From: Hydractinia symbiolongicarpus | Lineage: Eukaryota; Cnidaria; Hydrozoa; Anthoathecata; Hydractiniidae | Length of the DNA stretch: 64,000 nucleotides | Direction of reading: 5' to 3' | NCBI RefSeq assembly: GCF_029227915.1 | Contig: NC_079878.1 | Span: 19,592,001-19,656,000, forward strand | In this document: piece after piece, positions 1 to 12,394 of the stretch | Layout of the letters: each line of letters opens with the position of its first letter | How positions within the stretch are numbered: position 1 is the first letter of the stretch | The notes under the pieces: model-generated | Seen by the model: the letters and a program-made list of their open reading frames with translations, nothing else | What the model was told of the DNA's origin: nothing | Databases searched by the model: none | Translations under genes and position numbers: made by a program

Positions 1-69
1 TTTTAAACACATTTCTTCACCTCTCCTTTTTACATTGTAATTGTATATATATCATTGTAATTAACAAAT

Positions 70-413
70 GTGACTGTCCAGGGGAATTTGATAACAAACA
101 TTTAGCGTTAATTAGCGTTTAAAGCGCTAATATTAATACTTTAGTGCTAACAGTTAATGCTATAGCGTTAATAACGCTAATATAATATTTTATGACTTAA
201 GGCTGTAAGGCTCTAATGGAGAATAATTTCGTGCTGGTGGATGAGCCATTTACATGTTAAGTCATATTAACAATGATAATTAACGCTATAGTGTTATCTC
301 ATGTTAACGCTATAACGTTAAAGTGGGCTTTTTCTTTCTTTAAGTAGCGTTATGTTCTTCGTAGCGATATAACGTTAAAATTTGTTTGTTATCAAATTCC
401 CCTGGACAGTCAC
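70..413. mobile_element. MITE-like element with perfect 30 bp terminal inverted repeats
   Basis: The two ends are a perfect 30 bp inverted repeat starting GTGACTGTCCAGGGGAATTT, and each is bordered by the 4 bp direct repeat AAAT (66-69 and 414-417), which looks like a target-site duplication. The interior has no ORF. It carries many copies in both orientations of a TAGCGTTAA / TTAACGCTA motif, next to the inverted ends. This is typical of a non-autonomous DNA transposon with subterminal transposase-binding repeats. The superfamily cannot be decided from the ends alone. Confidence 0.8.
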
Positions 414-417
414 AAAT

Positions 418-1056
418 AGTAATTATCTTGGACAGTATTTGTGTCCATAAGATTGTCTAATGACACAGCAGAAACATGTTAAAAATTAAAAAGTAATTTA
501 TGAGTGTTTTGAGATTCAGTTGTTTTGAAGTTAAAAAAGAAGTTTCAAGTTCTTACTCAAACCTCAACCTCAGCCCTTGGTGACTTGATTGCTTAAAGAT
601 AAATTATATTGTGTTCGTTAAATTTAAGATGACTGTATGACTCTTAAAGCTTTCGTGCTTCTTGTTTAAATTCATTCACAAATATTGCAATTTGATTCCC
701 AAATTGGGAACTGCTAATTGTAACCCTAGTCCAGTGCTACAATGTAGTTCAAGACAAAGAAATGTCAAAATTGATGACATGTCATCAGCTGCGATAAGTG
801 ATTAATTAGCACAAAAACCGGTGCTACTTTATTTTGTAAGAGTTAGGTTTAGATTTCGGTGGTTGAACATTGGCTTTAGATCGGATTGATTAGTTTATTT
901 ATTCTGAATATTTCACAGAAGGATAAAAACAATGCATTTTATTAGCAGTGTATTTAGAATGCCTGACTTAAGCTTGCAGTCTTTTGTAGGTTTTAACTTC
1001 CTCTTATTTGCAAAAAATTCTTTTGTTTTAATTCTAGGTGATAATATTAATGCACT
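418..1056. other. Intergenic / 5' flank of the RRM-like gene
   Basis: I see no ORF or RNA gene here. The only informative feature is a splice-acceptor-like tract (TTTTAATTCTAG) ending at 1037, only 19 nt before the ATG at 1057. It marks either a 5'-UTR intron or a trans-splice acceptor. Confidence 0.5.
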
Positions 1057-4000
1057 ATGGACTTGCTTGAAAATGATTTGTATAATATTGAACAAGCTCT
1101 GAGTTCAACCAAGATATCGGGTACAAGGCGGCACCAATCATGCATCATTAAAGGTATACCTGATAAAACCACAGAGAAAGAGTTGTATGGACTGCTAACC
1201 CAACTAGTTCCTGGAATATCCATTAAGAGTGTACGAATACACAGGCCTGATCAACCAAAGCAGCTAAAGTCTGGGGAGGCTCATTATTGTTTGCAAGGAT
1301 TCACATATTTCCATAATGATGAGGACTGCAAGAAGGTGGTAAATTTTTTTCAAGATTACACAATGTCTAACATTGGGTTTGAGATCACTAATAAAGAACA
1401 AATATCTGGCCATATTTTCGTTCACTTTATGTACACTAAGGAAGGCTGTAATTTCTACTTGCAAAAAATGCTAAAACTGGGTAAACATGACATTATCAGT
1501 CTTCCAAAACGAGACTACACAGTATTTTTCTATCGAGTACCCATGGATGCTACAAAAAATGAACTGGTAACTTTTTTAAAGAAGGAAATTCCAAATATAT
1601 CTGGCGATATTAAAGATGTCAAATTTCTACAGGGTAGTGCTTTGTCGTACAAAAAAGCTCTTGTCACGTTGTCGTCAAACGAAGATCGTGAAATCATTAT
1701 TCATTTCTTTAAGTTTTACAACGAATGTGGCATTGGCTATCACTTGAGACCACACAATCCAGACTCACTTGGAATGTTTGCTTCCTATTACTTCTTGAAA
1801 GTTGATCCGGATAATAGTCGCAACAGAATTAAAAACCAAATTGCTTTGTATAATGTGCCAAAAGACACAACCTCTGATGAACTGGAAGAAGTTCTTGGTA
1901 AAGCCTGCTCCTTGCCCATGCAGTCGGTTTATAAGTGGAAGAAGAACTTTACAAATGATAAATACACTGTGTTGGTATCTTTCAAATCAGACGCTGAATG
2001 TGAAAAAATTGTACGGTATTTCAAATTAAACGATGGATATGTGTTTACGAACAAGGTTGGGAGAACCTCTACAGTTTTTGCAAATTACTGTTACAAAAAA
2101 AACGAAAGCACTGACTTTGAAGGGCTCTGTCATCGCTTGCAGAATTATTATCCTCCAGTAAACAGGTGTAAGAAGCAAATTTGTATTTACAACATACCAG
2201 AAGATATTAGAGATGATGAGATTGAACTGTTTTTATTGACTATTAATCCAAATGCAGTTGTAGAAAATATCCATCTGGATTTTCATGCAGCAGCTTGGAG
2301 TAAGGCATATGTAACATTGGCTGATGACGCAGTTTGTTGGAAAATAGTAGATTATTTTGTCCCATTCATACTATCCTACAGTGGTTTCCAATTGGAAAGT
2401 CTGTCTGGTAAGACGTCAAAAGTGATAATTCATCATGTATACTCTTTTGAATCACAGCGTGGTTTTCAGAAAATTAGGTACGTTAACTGCTTATTCGTAT
2501 TCTTAAGATATTGCAAATCTTAAAAATTTCATTCTCCAGAAAAGAATTTAAAAAACCTTAAAATATAAAAATATTTCCCCAAAAATTGTACATAATGTTT
2601 GGTAATGGTATTTTTGTGTCTTATTTTATTCTACTTGTTTGTACCTAACCTTTCAATACCACGGACCATCACAACCTTGCAAAATAGCCGAAATAAAAAG
2701 GAACAAAGGAACTTTTTTTATTTTTCCATATTTTGCATGTCACACTAAAAGAAAAAGCTCTGTTCCACCATCATCGAAGATTATTAATTCGAAACAGAAA
2801 AAAAAAAATTTTTTTTGCCCTTCCTTTTTTATGTGTATTTTTTTAATCAAAATTTGCAAAAGTATGAGTACATGTGAAAAAAGCGCTTCAGAGAAACACT
2901 TTTTTTGTGTTTAACATGTAAATTCTCTACAAGGGGCACATGCTCTATAACCAACGGATTTTTAGTATCTTGCAAAAAAGTATCCATTTGAATTAGACTG
3001 CCTAGCCACGAAGAAAACTTTTTAAGTATCATTTTTATCTCCATAATGTTTACCATAAGTTGTTAAACCAAATATGCTAACACAATGTATCAGCAAATTT
3101 TCTTTTTGATTCATGTACAAGTTACAGAAGATTTAAAATTTCATTTTGTAGTCTGCCCACAGTCAATTTAAATAGATTGACAAATTTTGATGGTTGCCAT
3201 CATGATGCATGTGACTGTTGGTGATGAGTTTGTCCACAAACAATATGAAAATGATTATTCGTGTGTAAACATTTTCAGGCAAAACTTTCCATTTTTAGAC
3301 ACATCAAAGATGCAACACTTTCATCTGAAATCAGCTGGGAGGAAAAAAAAAGACAAGACAGTGAGTTAAGTAAAATACAGCACCATTAAAGTGTTCTAAA
3401 CTTTTTACTATAAATGATCGATTAAGCCCCTGGGGGCTTATTTGTCAAAATGGGTTTTGGGGAAGGGGGCTTATTCGCGGGGGGGGGGGGGGTGTTAAAT
3501 GGGAGGGGGCTTATAAAATTATGCAAAAATCTAGTGTGCTAAAAACAACGATTTTAATGAGTACAACATATCGTTCTAAAAGTATAATAATAAAAACAAA
3601 GGCTTGAATTGGATATTATAACCACGAGTGTTATTAATACCTCAACCTGCGAAATAAATACCATTTATTTAATTGTTTATTAGTATTTTCTCAGTCCCTG
3701 TGTCAATTATGTTGGAATTACTGTGAATTCAAATAAGCCCTCATGGAGGCTTATTCGGGAGTGGGGGCTTATTTGTCAAAATGGGTTTTGGAGGAGGGGG
3801 CTTATTCGGGAGGGGGGACTTATTCGGGAGGGGGGGCTTATAATCGATCATTTACGGTATTCCATTCTCAATAAGTGTGTCAAAACTAACTTTAATATAA
3901 ATACTATGGTATGACATTTAACAGGATGCTGCCATTTTAATACTGCCATTTTTTTAAAAAAATTGAACAAGTACAAACAGTGTTTATTTAAGTTTCATAA

Positions 4001-6621
4001 AATTTAAGACTAAATTTAGAAACCTGAAGGTATAACAATGGTTAGTATTAGTGTCTGCCCAGTCTTAACTGAGTCAGAAAGTCTACAAGCTTCTTGTTTG
4101 GTATGAAAAGTCACATAAACTGCTTGTATTTAAAACACATTGGGAAAATTGAAAAAAAGTAAAAGAAATTGGACATCAAAAGGTGATGTCTTGTCAAACA
4201 CAATAACTGCTATTCTTTGTTAAGGTAAAGTGTCTGACTACCCACTCAATGCTTTAAAGTTGGGTACTTTCCATGAAATTTTTATATGTAACCTGTGTTT
4301 TAATTTTGAAATAACTGAGAAAAAAGCAGGTAAAACATTCTACTTAGCTACCAGGGAAAGTAATGGTATTTGACACAATTTTTTATGTAGAAAACCCTAT
4401 GTCCAAACGTTTGGAAGTTCACTCACCAGATATGTTGAGGAAAAAGATGAATCACATCAGCTGTCTTCTGGCATCATATGCAACACTGGACACACAAGAT
4501 ATTTTGGTTTCAAACGTTCCTGTAGACACCATGTCTGATGAATTGCCCTTGCTAATAAATTCCATCAAACCTTTGGAAAGAGTGAAGTTTTATAGTGTTT
4601 CCTTTGCACAAAAGAAAAGTGGAAACATGTTGGTAATCTATGCATTGCTGGAAATGCTATGTTCTGATGACTGTCAAAAAGTTGTGCACTATTTCATGGC
4701 GAATCATTCTACAGGGTACTATTTTAAAAATAGAAAGGGAAATTCTGGAACCCTGCAAATGGTTTTCAACCAAGAGGATCGTTTTATGAGCGCTAAAAGT
4801 CTAGGTGGGATGTGTTTTAATGAAGTTCTGATACATGGAATACCTCAAGAAACATCACAAAATGAGTTAAAATCCTTTCTTAAAGATCTGCTACCTGGCA
4901 TTAAAATAAGCAAGATTAGTTTCTGCAGTTATAATCGAGGTTTGAATGCATTCCTTAAGGTCGGTTCTAGTGACCGTGAGTCACTGATTCATTACTTTCA
5001 ATCCCTTCCAAAAGAAAGACGTTCTTTCACAAACGAGAAAGGTTATGAAGGCCAGCTCAATGTTAAGTATTGCTTCACCGAGAAAATGTTTCTTGACAAT
5101 GAGGAGGTTCCAAAAGAGAAATTGCAAAAGTCTGACAACAAATTTGTTGTTTACAACATTCCACAGAACACATCAGCGGAAGAATTGGAGAAGCACATTA
5201 AAAACATTGCGGCAGTCTCACACATTGATGTTTTCATTAATCGAGTAAAAAGCCAATCAACTGCATTTGTGAGGACCAGACAGAAAGAAAAATGCATCAG
5301 GGAGCTGATTGAGAGCATAAATAACCAACGCTTGTTTTGTAACGCAGACGGTGACAAGGGGGAATTAACTGCAGCATTCTTTTACAGGCCTTTCAAAAAG
5401 AGTGATGTAAAACTTCAATTACAGAATATTCCCCCAGGCACAACTGTGGAAGAAATATCAATGCTGATTAAAACTATTTTGCCAAGCATAGTGTCTGTTA
5501 TTAAGAGCGTGCACATCTACAACCCTTGTAAAATGGATTGTGAAAACATTAGCAATGAAAAAGAGTCTTGTCTCGTTGGGTTGGTGGAAATGTTGTCACC
5601 ACGCGATTGTGAAGAGGTGTTAAAATACTTTGAGCAGTGTAATGATGGATACAGTTTCTCAAATAAAAATGGTTGCACTGGGAAAGTTTTTGTTGAACCT
5701 TGCTACATCTCAGATAAGAAAGGCACAGAACCGAATTTACAAGTGGTGTTGCATAATCTTCCACCAAAAACGACCAGGTTCGACTTGATCACATTTTTTG
5801 GGGATCGTATTGGAAGTCTGGGTGTCTTTAATGGAGTTTGGATATTGGTCAGCAGCAAGAAAAAGAAGTTGAGTGCCATTTTGAATTTAAGAAATAGCGC
5901 TGACCTTGACAGATTTTTCTGGTGGGTGTATCGGAAGAATCTGGTAAATGGATTCAAATTTACGAATACTGCTGGAAATGTTGGAGTTATTACCATGTCG
6001 TGTTCTCTTCCAATGCCAAAAATGTTTTTTGAGGTGGCAGAGCCTTGTGAGCAAAAATTATCTATCCGCGGTGATGAAGTAGTTTTGTCGAACGTTCCTG
6101 ATCTAACCTCGGAAGACGAAATTGTTCGTCTCATTTTTGAGAATATCGGGGATGTTTGTACTGTAAGTGCTATCAGGACATTCGAGTCCAAACAGAGGAG
6201 AAATGTCATTGTTAATGGTGAAGTGATCACATGGAGACGCAAAATGTGTTTCTTACGATTAGATTCAAGTCAAGATTGTCACACAGTGTATCGATTTTTT
6301 AAAAGTTTCCCCATAGGATTTTGGTTTTGTAATGAAAAAGGCCAAAGTAGTCACCTTGTGGTTGATTATGTCTACAAAGACTTCACTAACGCTGTGTGTG
6401 GACAAAGAAAAGAAAACTGGGCACTGTATGACGAGGCTGTACCTGCCATGTGCAGACAAGAGAATGGAAAGGTGGCACCCACCAATGCATTGGTTGATAC
6501 TATAGAGACACAATTAACGGCAAAAAGTAATAAAGCAACTAATAGTGTCCCCAACATTGATGTGAAATTGCTGGACCACATAAAGGCGCTTGTCAACGAT
6601 AAAAGAAGTCAACATGTTTGA
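1057..6621 (+). CDS. Large protein with ten tandem RRM-like repeats (spliced)
   Basis: Three exons join in frame: 1057-2477 (phase 2, donor GTACGT), 3279-3360 (donor GTGAGT) and 4348-6621, giving about 1258 aa. The protein is a chain of about ten units of roughly 100 residues, four in exon 1 and six in exon 3. Each begins with a beta strand ending in N-[IVL]-P (for example IALYNVP near 262-268, ICIYNIP near 375-381) followed by T-T/S-x-x-E-L. Each then has a predicted helix, a strand ending near C/D-x-x-x-V-x-x-F, and a G-Y/F-x-F-x-N segment. This is the beta-alpha-beta-beta-alpha-beta order of RRM domains with an RNP2-like strand. The aromatic RNP1 motif is missing, so RNA binding cannot be assumed. 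Two shorter paralogues follow. The large exons resemble unit duplication. Function unknown; the second intron carries a TIR element. Confidence 0.8.
3406..3859. mobile_element. G-rich TIR element inside an intron of the RRM-repeat gene
   Basis: The ends are inverted copies of TAAATGATCGATTA followed by a run of AAGCCCCC, and the interior repeats GGGGGCTTATTCGGGAGG-like units several times. It includes a run of 14 G (3479-3492). The inverted ends and the lack of coding content fit a MITE-like element; TA dinucleotides border both ends. It lies wholly within intron 2 (3361-4347). Confidence 0.7.
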
Positions 6622-9145
6622 TGCTACAATGCCAAAAGGCAGCAGATCTGGGAAAACAATTTTTATTTTTGAATACTATGTATCACTCTGCATATCTTTG
6701 TGAACGTCATAATGTTAGATTTTAGTAGAAATGTTATTGATACACAAGTTATATTTATTTTTAGATGTAGAAAAAAACAAAGTTCCTATGTATGTTTTAT
6801 ATATATATTTTTATAACATAAAAAAGAAAACAATAGGGTATTTATATTAAAAGTATTCTAGGATAAATATTGTTAGTCAAAATTATAAATGTGACCTGAT
6901 GTAACAGTGCATCCAATTTATAATACAAGTCAAATACGACTACAATTATAATAAAAAACAAAGTGAATCTATTTTTTTCTGACATGGTACTGATTTGCAT
7001 CGAAATGGTATAATACTGTTTATTTTTCCATTGTGCTGATATTTCGTGAATTAAAGCTTAAAGCATTTCTACATGACAAAATTTATTATCAAAATCATTG
7101 TCTGTAAATCAAGAAAAGAGAACAAGTTTTCAACTGGAGTAATTATTTTATTATTTTCCAGCAATGTTTGTTTGATAGTTACATACTCGTGTACAGCGAA
7201 CACCATCGGGACCTAAAAAAAGTGTGAAAAAAGCATCCGCTATAGGGAGGTTTTACCGTATATGCTTTAGGGGTGTGTTATTTCGCCCAACTTAATATTT
7301 GTTTAGACTTTCTATCTTTAATGTGTATGCTTATAAAGATTGTTTTATTATATTTTTAAATCTGTAACTTAATTTAGACAGAAGTTTGCAAAATTGCAAT
7401 TGTTTGAAACAATCAGCTTTATTTTATTTCTAGTGTCTTTATCATCTCAGAAAGAAAACAAATCAATAACTTTTGGGAAAAAATGTTGAATGAGAGTGGC
7501 AATTTTTTGAATGTGTACAAAACAATGTTTTGAGTGTTTTCTTACCATCTACTTATAAAAGTGACTTATGTCTTTTTTTTCTGTAAGATAGTGCCTTAAG
7601 AGGGTGGTTTCTGTTCCATCAGTAAACAGTGTAAACATATACTTATTAATCCTTTAACATTTTTTGTGGTTTTTGTATCATTAAAGAGGTTAAACTTCAT
7701 GTGAAATTTACTAGTTCGTTTATTCAAAAAATTTGTTAATGTTGTTTATTTTATTCATCTTGGGTATCTTAGGGAAATGGCTTGCTGAAGAAATTTTCGC
7801 AGGTTTTTGCATATTTTTTATGGATTACTACATTCTCCTGAAATATGTGAAATTAACTTTTTCGGATGCCGAATATAAATTTAGTAGGAGCAAAATCGTT
7901 GTTTTGCCTTATATGGAATTCATAAATGAAGGTATTTTCAAATAAACCATTGGCTTAAGTCCTACTTTGAAGTATGAAGAAATGAAAACTTTTCCGGTAG
8001 AAATTTTTGTGGATGACCAGTGATATATGATTTTGGCCAATTCCACAAAAATATGTTTTGCCAAAAAAAAAATTGAAAAAATTTTTCTCCAAATAATTTG
8101 TTCCCTTGGTTGTTCGGAATGTTCTTCTTGTTATGAAATAAACATTGGCAACTAAATTTTTTAACAGTAATGTTAGTTCTTGCAGAAATGAAACTTATTG
8201 CCATTGATTACAAAAGCAAGACTGTATTGACCTTAATGCTGGATTTCCACTTAAGAACAAATCCGATCGAAACAGCACAAGAATAACTTGAATTGACTGG
8301 ATGTTTTTTTATTTTTTTTTTACTTTCAGTTCACAAAAAAAGTTTAAATGATTTTCAAAGTATGTCTGGGTATAACCTTTAGTTTTGTGTGACAATCATT
8401 TGTTCTAAAAATTCCTCAATAAACTCTATGTTGTCACCCGGTACAATGCAGTTGTATCTTATTTTTCCTTTTGAAAACGAATTTGAACTGACAGTTTTAT
8501 CAGCCAGATTTTAGAGACAATAAAAGCCTACTCGATTTAGTTCATTCTTGAGAGAAAATACAGCATAATGAATCTCTTTGGTAGCGTTTTATTTTACATA
8601 TAACATTATCTTGAGTGCTTATTTTATAAGTGCAGAAACTTCTGGTAATAGGACCTCTTAAAAAGAATTTGCAAGCCATTAACTTTTACGAATGACTAAA
8701 CCTTAAACTTTTAATTTCAAGAATTGAACCTCAATGTATTCCTTTTTAATAAAAGCATAAAATTGTAACTGAAATAGCTTGACAGGAATATTCTTTTACA
8801 GATATAAACTTTTTCTAGAAATTCCTCCATAAGCCTTATGTTGTCAGCCAGTAAGTATTGTATCTGTGTATCATATTTTCAACTTTTAAAATGAATTCAC
8901 AATAAAATTTTATAAACCAGATTTCAGAAAGTAGAAAAATGCAGATAACAGATGTACAAAACCCTACCTTGTTTTTAGAACTTTTCCTTATTTTGAAACA
9001 TTTTGGTTTTGTGCAAGAACAAACAAACAATAATTTTACCAATTTAAAAATAAATATTTCAGTTATAATGCTTTTATTAGTCATTTTACTGGAATTTTGT
9101 TCTAATGTAATTTTGTACCTGTTATGTCTTTTCATTGAACCATAG
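6622..9145. other. Intergenic, AT-rich; old direct duplication
   Basis: No convincing gene. About 115 bp at 8404-8520 is repeated in the same orientation, with clear divergence, at 8814-8930. Both copies start with an AAATTCCTC[AC]ATAA segment followed by CTATGTTGTCA-type sequence. The rest is AT-rich sequence with chance ORFs. Confidence 0.4.
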
Positions 9146-9152
9146 CAAGTCG

Positions 9153-9917
9153 ATGGCAAGAGCCAAAAATCCATGGGGAAGAATTTTAATTGTTTTTAAT
9201 CATTTAGACAAAATAAATATGTATGCAAGAAGGTCAGTGAAAAAGAAGAATTTGGAGCAGATTGAAAACCAAAAATTTATCATTTTCAATATTCCCAGAA
9301 ATACAGAAGAAAGTGAGGTTCAGAGTTTATTAGAGAGTTGGTATCCAAAAGTAAACATTGTATCAATGAAATTTGCCAGATTGAAACACAACCCTAACTA
9401 TGAGCAGTCATTTATGTGCTTTGTTCAAGTGGTGTCGAATGAAGAGAGAGACGCCATTTTGAATTATTATGAGCAATTTTCTAAAAAAACATATCCTCCT
9501 GGGATTCAATTTGTCAATAATGTTGGAATAAAGGCACGTCTATGTTTGAACTACTGTGTTTCCAAAAATACCCTGCAAAGTGAATGTGAAAACCTCGGTA
9601 CTTCTGGAAGTGACCCTGTTTTAAATGAGAACTCTGACATACTGTCATATGATGACATAGAAGTGATAAAAAGTTTAGCAGTAGAGAGAAAAAAATGGGA
9701 GAAGCAAAAGGAAGGTTTAATGGGATATGTTCGTGTATTGGAAGAAACTCTCAAAGAAAAATCACCTCTGTTATTTGTGTCTGAATTGGAGTTGCATGAG
9801 TTGGAGAATGAACAAAAAGATGTTGGAAAGCAAAAAGCAGAAGTGCAAGAAAAAGTAAAAGCCTCTAAAATTGAATTGCAGGACATCAACCATCAAATTG
9901 AAAAGCTTTTTGAGTAA
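9153..9917 (+). CDS. Single RRM-like unit plus coiled coil, paralogue of the upstream gene
   Basis: The frame encodes about 254 aa from the ATG at 9153, which lies 7 nt after an acceptor-like CCATAG; an in-frame ATG at 9135 lies before that acceptor and is unlikely to be used. The N-terminal third is basic. The middle has one RRM-like unit starting FIIFNIP with a T-E-E-S-E-V helix, a strand with CFVQVVSN, and the G-x-x-F-V-N-N-x-G segment seen in the large upstream protein. The C-terminal 100 residues are a Lys/Glu-rich coiled coil containing SELELHELE. The downstream gene has the same order and closely similar coiled-coil wording (SELEISDLQ), so the two are tandem paralogues. Function unknown; RNP1 is not recognisable. 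Confidence 0.75.
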   Translation: MARAKNPWGRILIVFNHLDKINMYARRSVKKKNLEQIENQKFIIFNIPRNTEESEVQSLLESWYPKVNIVSMKFARLKHNPNYEQSFMCFVQVVSNEERDAILNYYEQFSKKTYPPGIQFVNNVGIKARLCLNYCVSKNTLQSECENLGTSGSDPVLNENSDILSYDDIEVIKSLAVERKKWEKQKEGLMGYVRVLEETLKEKSPLLFVSELELHELENEQKDVGKQKAEVQEKVKASKIELQDINHQIEKLFE

Positions 9918-11714
9918 TTTTCGTTTTTTACCCTGCTGTCTTGTTCAATGTTATTTACTTGTGTGTTTGATTTTGTATCTTCATTTAATTTATAATATTA
10001 CACCTTAATCACTCAGAGCTACAAGGGCTAAGAAAGTAATCAAAAATAAGCACATTTTAAGAGGGAAGTCTCAAGAATGTACAAATAAAATGAATGTACA
10101 AATATACAAAAGCAATCTTGAGTGAATAGACGTTAACCCCTAAAACTCATTTTTCATCAACCAATTTATCTGATTTTAGTTTTTACTTTGACTTGTTTTG
10201 CATCACTGTTTTATTTACTAGTAGTAAGAGGAAAATTGCACCTTAAAATTTTGCAACTGTTTTGACTACACCCATCCCTTTCCCATCTGTTTATTTCCAC
10301 CTCTCATGATTTTAGGAGTTCCAGCGATTCATTTTATTTTAACCTCCACCTATATGAAGAATTGTGGTCATTCTCAAAGATCATAGTTTTTCTATCTGAA
10401 TTATGATAGACAATGCTTGTATCAGACTTACTTGTTTTTCTTTTCCAACATAATTAGATTATGTATATATGTATATATAAAAGTCAATAGGAGTATAGAA
10501 AAAAAGAAGTCTATAAATACTCCAGTGTTGTTTTTACTGCTAGTAACTATACAGTTGCCCTTGTACATAAAATCTCATTTTATGCGTAAACCTACTTAGT
10601 CCTAAAATAACCTTTTTAAATTATGTAGATTGGCTTTTTTGCACCAAAATTTTTTCAAACAACTAATTTTAACTGGTTTAAAAAGTTTTGAAACTGTATT
10701 GTCTTAGTCGTACTGTTTAGAATCAAGGAAATATGTTTGAAAATAGGTTTTGAAAAATAACGAGTGTTTGTGAATTTTAAGCAATCATTTAATTTTTAAT
10801 TAGAATTACGATATGCTTGTTTGGGGGAGAGCTAAACATGTTCAAAATTACTGTGGAAAGTTTATCATTTCTTGAACATGATAGTTTAGTAGGCGACGTT
10901 TCGGGAGATCCTTCTCCCATCTCCCGATTTAGATGACATATCTTTCTGGATTGGCTGGAATAATTCTGTAGTGCAAATTGTGCTCACCCAAACGCTTTCT
11001 ATATAGCATCTAAATCACTTACGGATTTTTTTATAATTAAGTTAGGCTTGCGTATCCAAAGTTGTTAGAATCGTAGAAACTAACTCTGAATTGATTTCAC
11101 AATTGTAACTTATTTGACATTTTGTTCAGTAATTTTGGCACATTTTTATACATAATATGATTCAACTAGAATTCCTAGCATATAGCCTCTGATTTAGCTT
11201 CTATGTGTATTTTTGAGAAAAATCAACATGTGACAACAAATAAAAGATATGTTAAATCTAACAAGAGGACTATTTTATCCCTATTTTCAATATTCTATTA
11301 AAACAATGGTTTACAATTACGATAAAAATTTGTAACTTCTTTCTCCACACCTCTGCTGCACCAGCCTGTTTTTGTTGTTCTTTTTGTTGCTTGATTGATT
11401 TATTAAAATTGTGCAGAAGCAATCCTGAGTCCATGAGCTACCATGCAGAATTTTAAAGTCTTTATTGCTCTGTGCTGTAAGAAATTTGCATAAAATTTAA
11501 TTAATATTAGTGTAACAATTTTTTTGGTAAATTTTGTGTCATTCCAAGAAATTGTGTCCTGCTATATGCTCTGCAGTTTACACATAAAAAGTTTGATTAG
11601 GCAATGGTGAAAGACATATATTCAAAACAATTAACCAGGATTGTAATAAGGACCTTTGTTTTGTATAAACTAACTCTGTTGTAAAAATGTTAATGTGCCA
11701 TTATTTTTTTGCAG
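9918..11714. other. Intergenic between the two coiled-coil paralogues
   Basis: AT-rich sequence with no supported gene or RNA. It ends in a pyrimidine-rich acceptor (TTATTTTTTTTGCAG, AG at 11713-11714) just before the next coding region. Confidence 0.4.
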
Positions 11715-11728
11715 CAGTTAGTAAAGTT

Positions 11729-12394
11729 ATGAACTCATCAAAGGGATTTTCTCCCAATGCGGAAAAGAATAAAGTAAAGGTGTATAACTTGCCTTATGGT
11801 ACAACAAAGATGGATGTTGTCACCTTACTTGCAGAAGGCCCATCAATACATTTAACTGAATCAAAAGTTGATTTTGAAGCATCCTGGCGTAAGGGTAAAG
11901 ACGAAGGTTTCATGGCACATAAGCTTACAGCTTGTGTCACTGTGCCATCTATGGCAGAGAGGGATAAAATTATCAACTACTTTAAGAAATTTAAAAATGG
12001 TTATCTGCTTGCTAATAACATTGGTATCAGGCGAAGAATATTTGTTCACAAGTCGTTTATTAAGAAGTATGACAGTGCGATGTCCGGCTTCACTAAACGC
12101 AGTTTGTTTACTCAGGATGGTGATGTTGATCTTACAAAACTTGTTAGAGAAAAACAGATCTGGGACGAGAAGAAAATGAATCTTTTAGAATATATATCCA
12201 ATATGGAAGGAATGTTGAAGGAAAGACAACCAGATCTTTTTATCTCTGAGCTGGAGATTTCTGACCTACAAAAAAGATGGTTGAAACTTAAAAAGGAGTG
12301 TGACATAAAACTGTGTGCAATTCAAGATAGCAAGAACGAGTTAGAGCTTATAAAAGAACAGTTTGAAACTCTTCAGATGTTGCAAAACGAGTGA
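11729..12394 (+). CDS. Single RRM-like unit plus coiled coil, second short paralogue
   Basis: The frame gives 221 aa from ATG 11729, chosen because a strong acceptor (TTTTTTTTGCAG) ends at 11714, 14 nt upstream; the longer in-frame extension to 11687 would cross it. Residues about 18-105 form one RRM-like unit: KVKVYNLP, then T-T-K-M-D-V, a strand around LTACVTVPS, ERDKIINYF and GYLLANNIG. Residues about 140-221 are a coiled coil with REKQIWDEKK, a segment MLKERQPDLFISELEI matching the gene at 9.2 kb, and a Glu/Lys-rich tail. Probably an oligomerising relative of the ten-repeat protein. No function can be assigned. Confidence 0.75.
   Translation: MNSSKGFSPNAEKNKVKVYNLPYGTTKMDVVTLLAEGPSIHLTESKVDFEASWRKGKDEGFMAHKLTACVTVPSMAERDKIINYFKKFKNGYLLANNIGIRRRIFVHKSFIKKYDSAMSGFTKRSLFTQDGDVDLTKLVREKQIWDEKKMNLLEYISNMEGMLKERQPDLFISELEISDLQKRWLKLKKECDIKLCAIQDSKNELELIKEQFETLQMLQNE

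Noticed and set aside
3723-3914. ORF with repeated LIREGGLI-type units
   Set aside because: It is the translation of the G-rich TIR repeat and has no coding meaning.
5703-6242. 179-codon ORF antisense to the RRM-repeat gene
   Set aside because: It lies wholly opposite a well-supported exon, has no known motif, and its length follows from the sense codon use.
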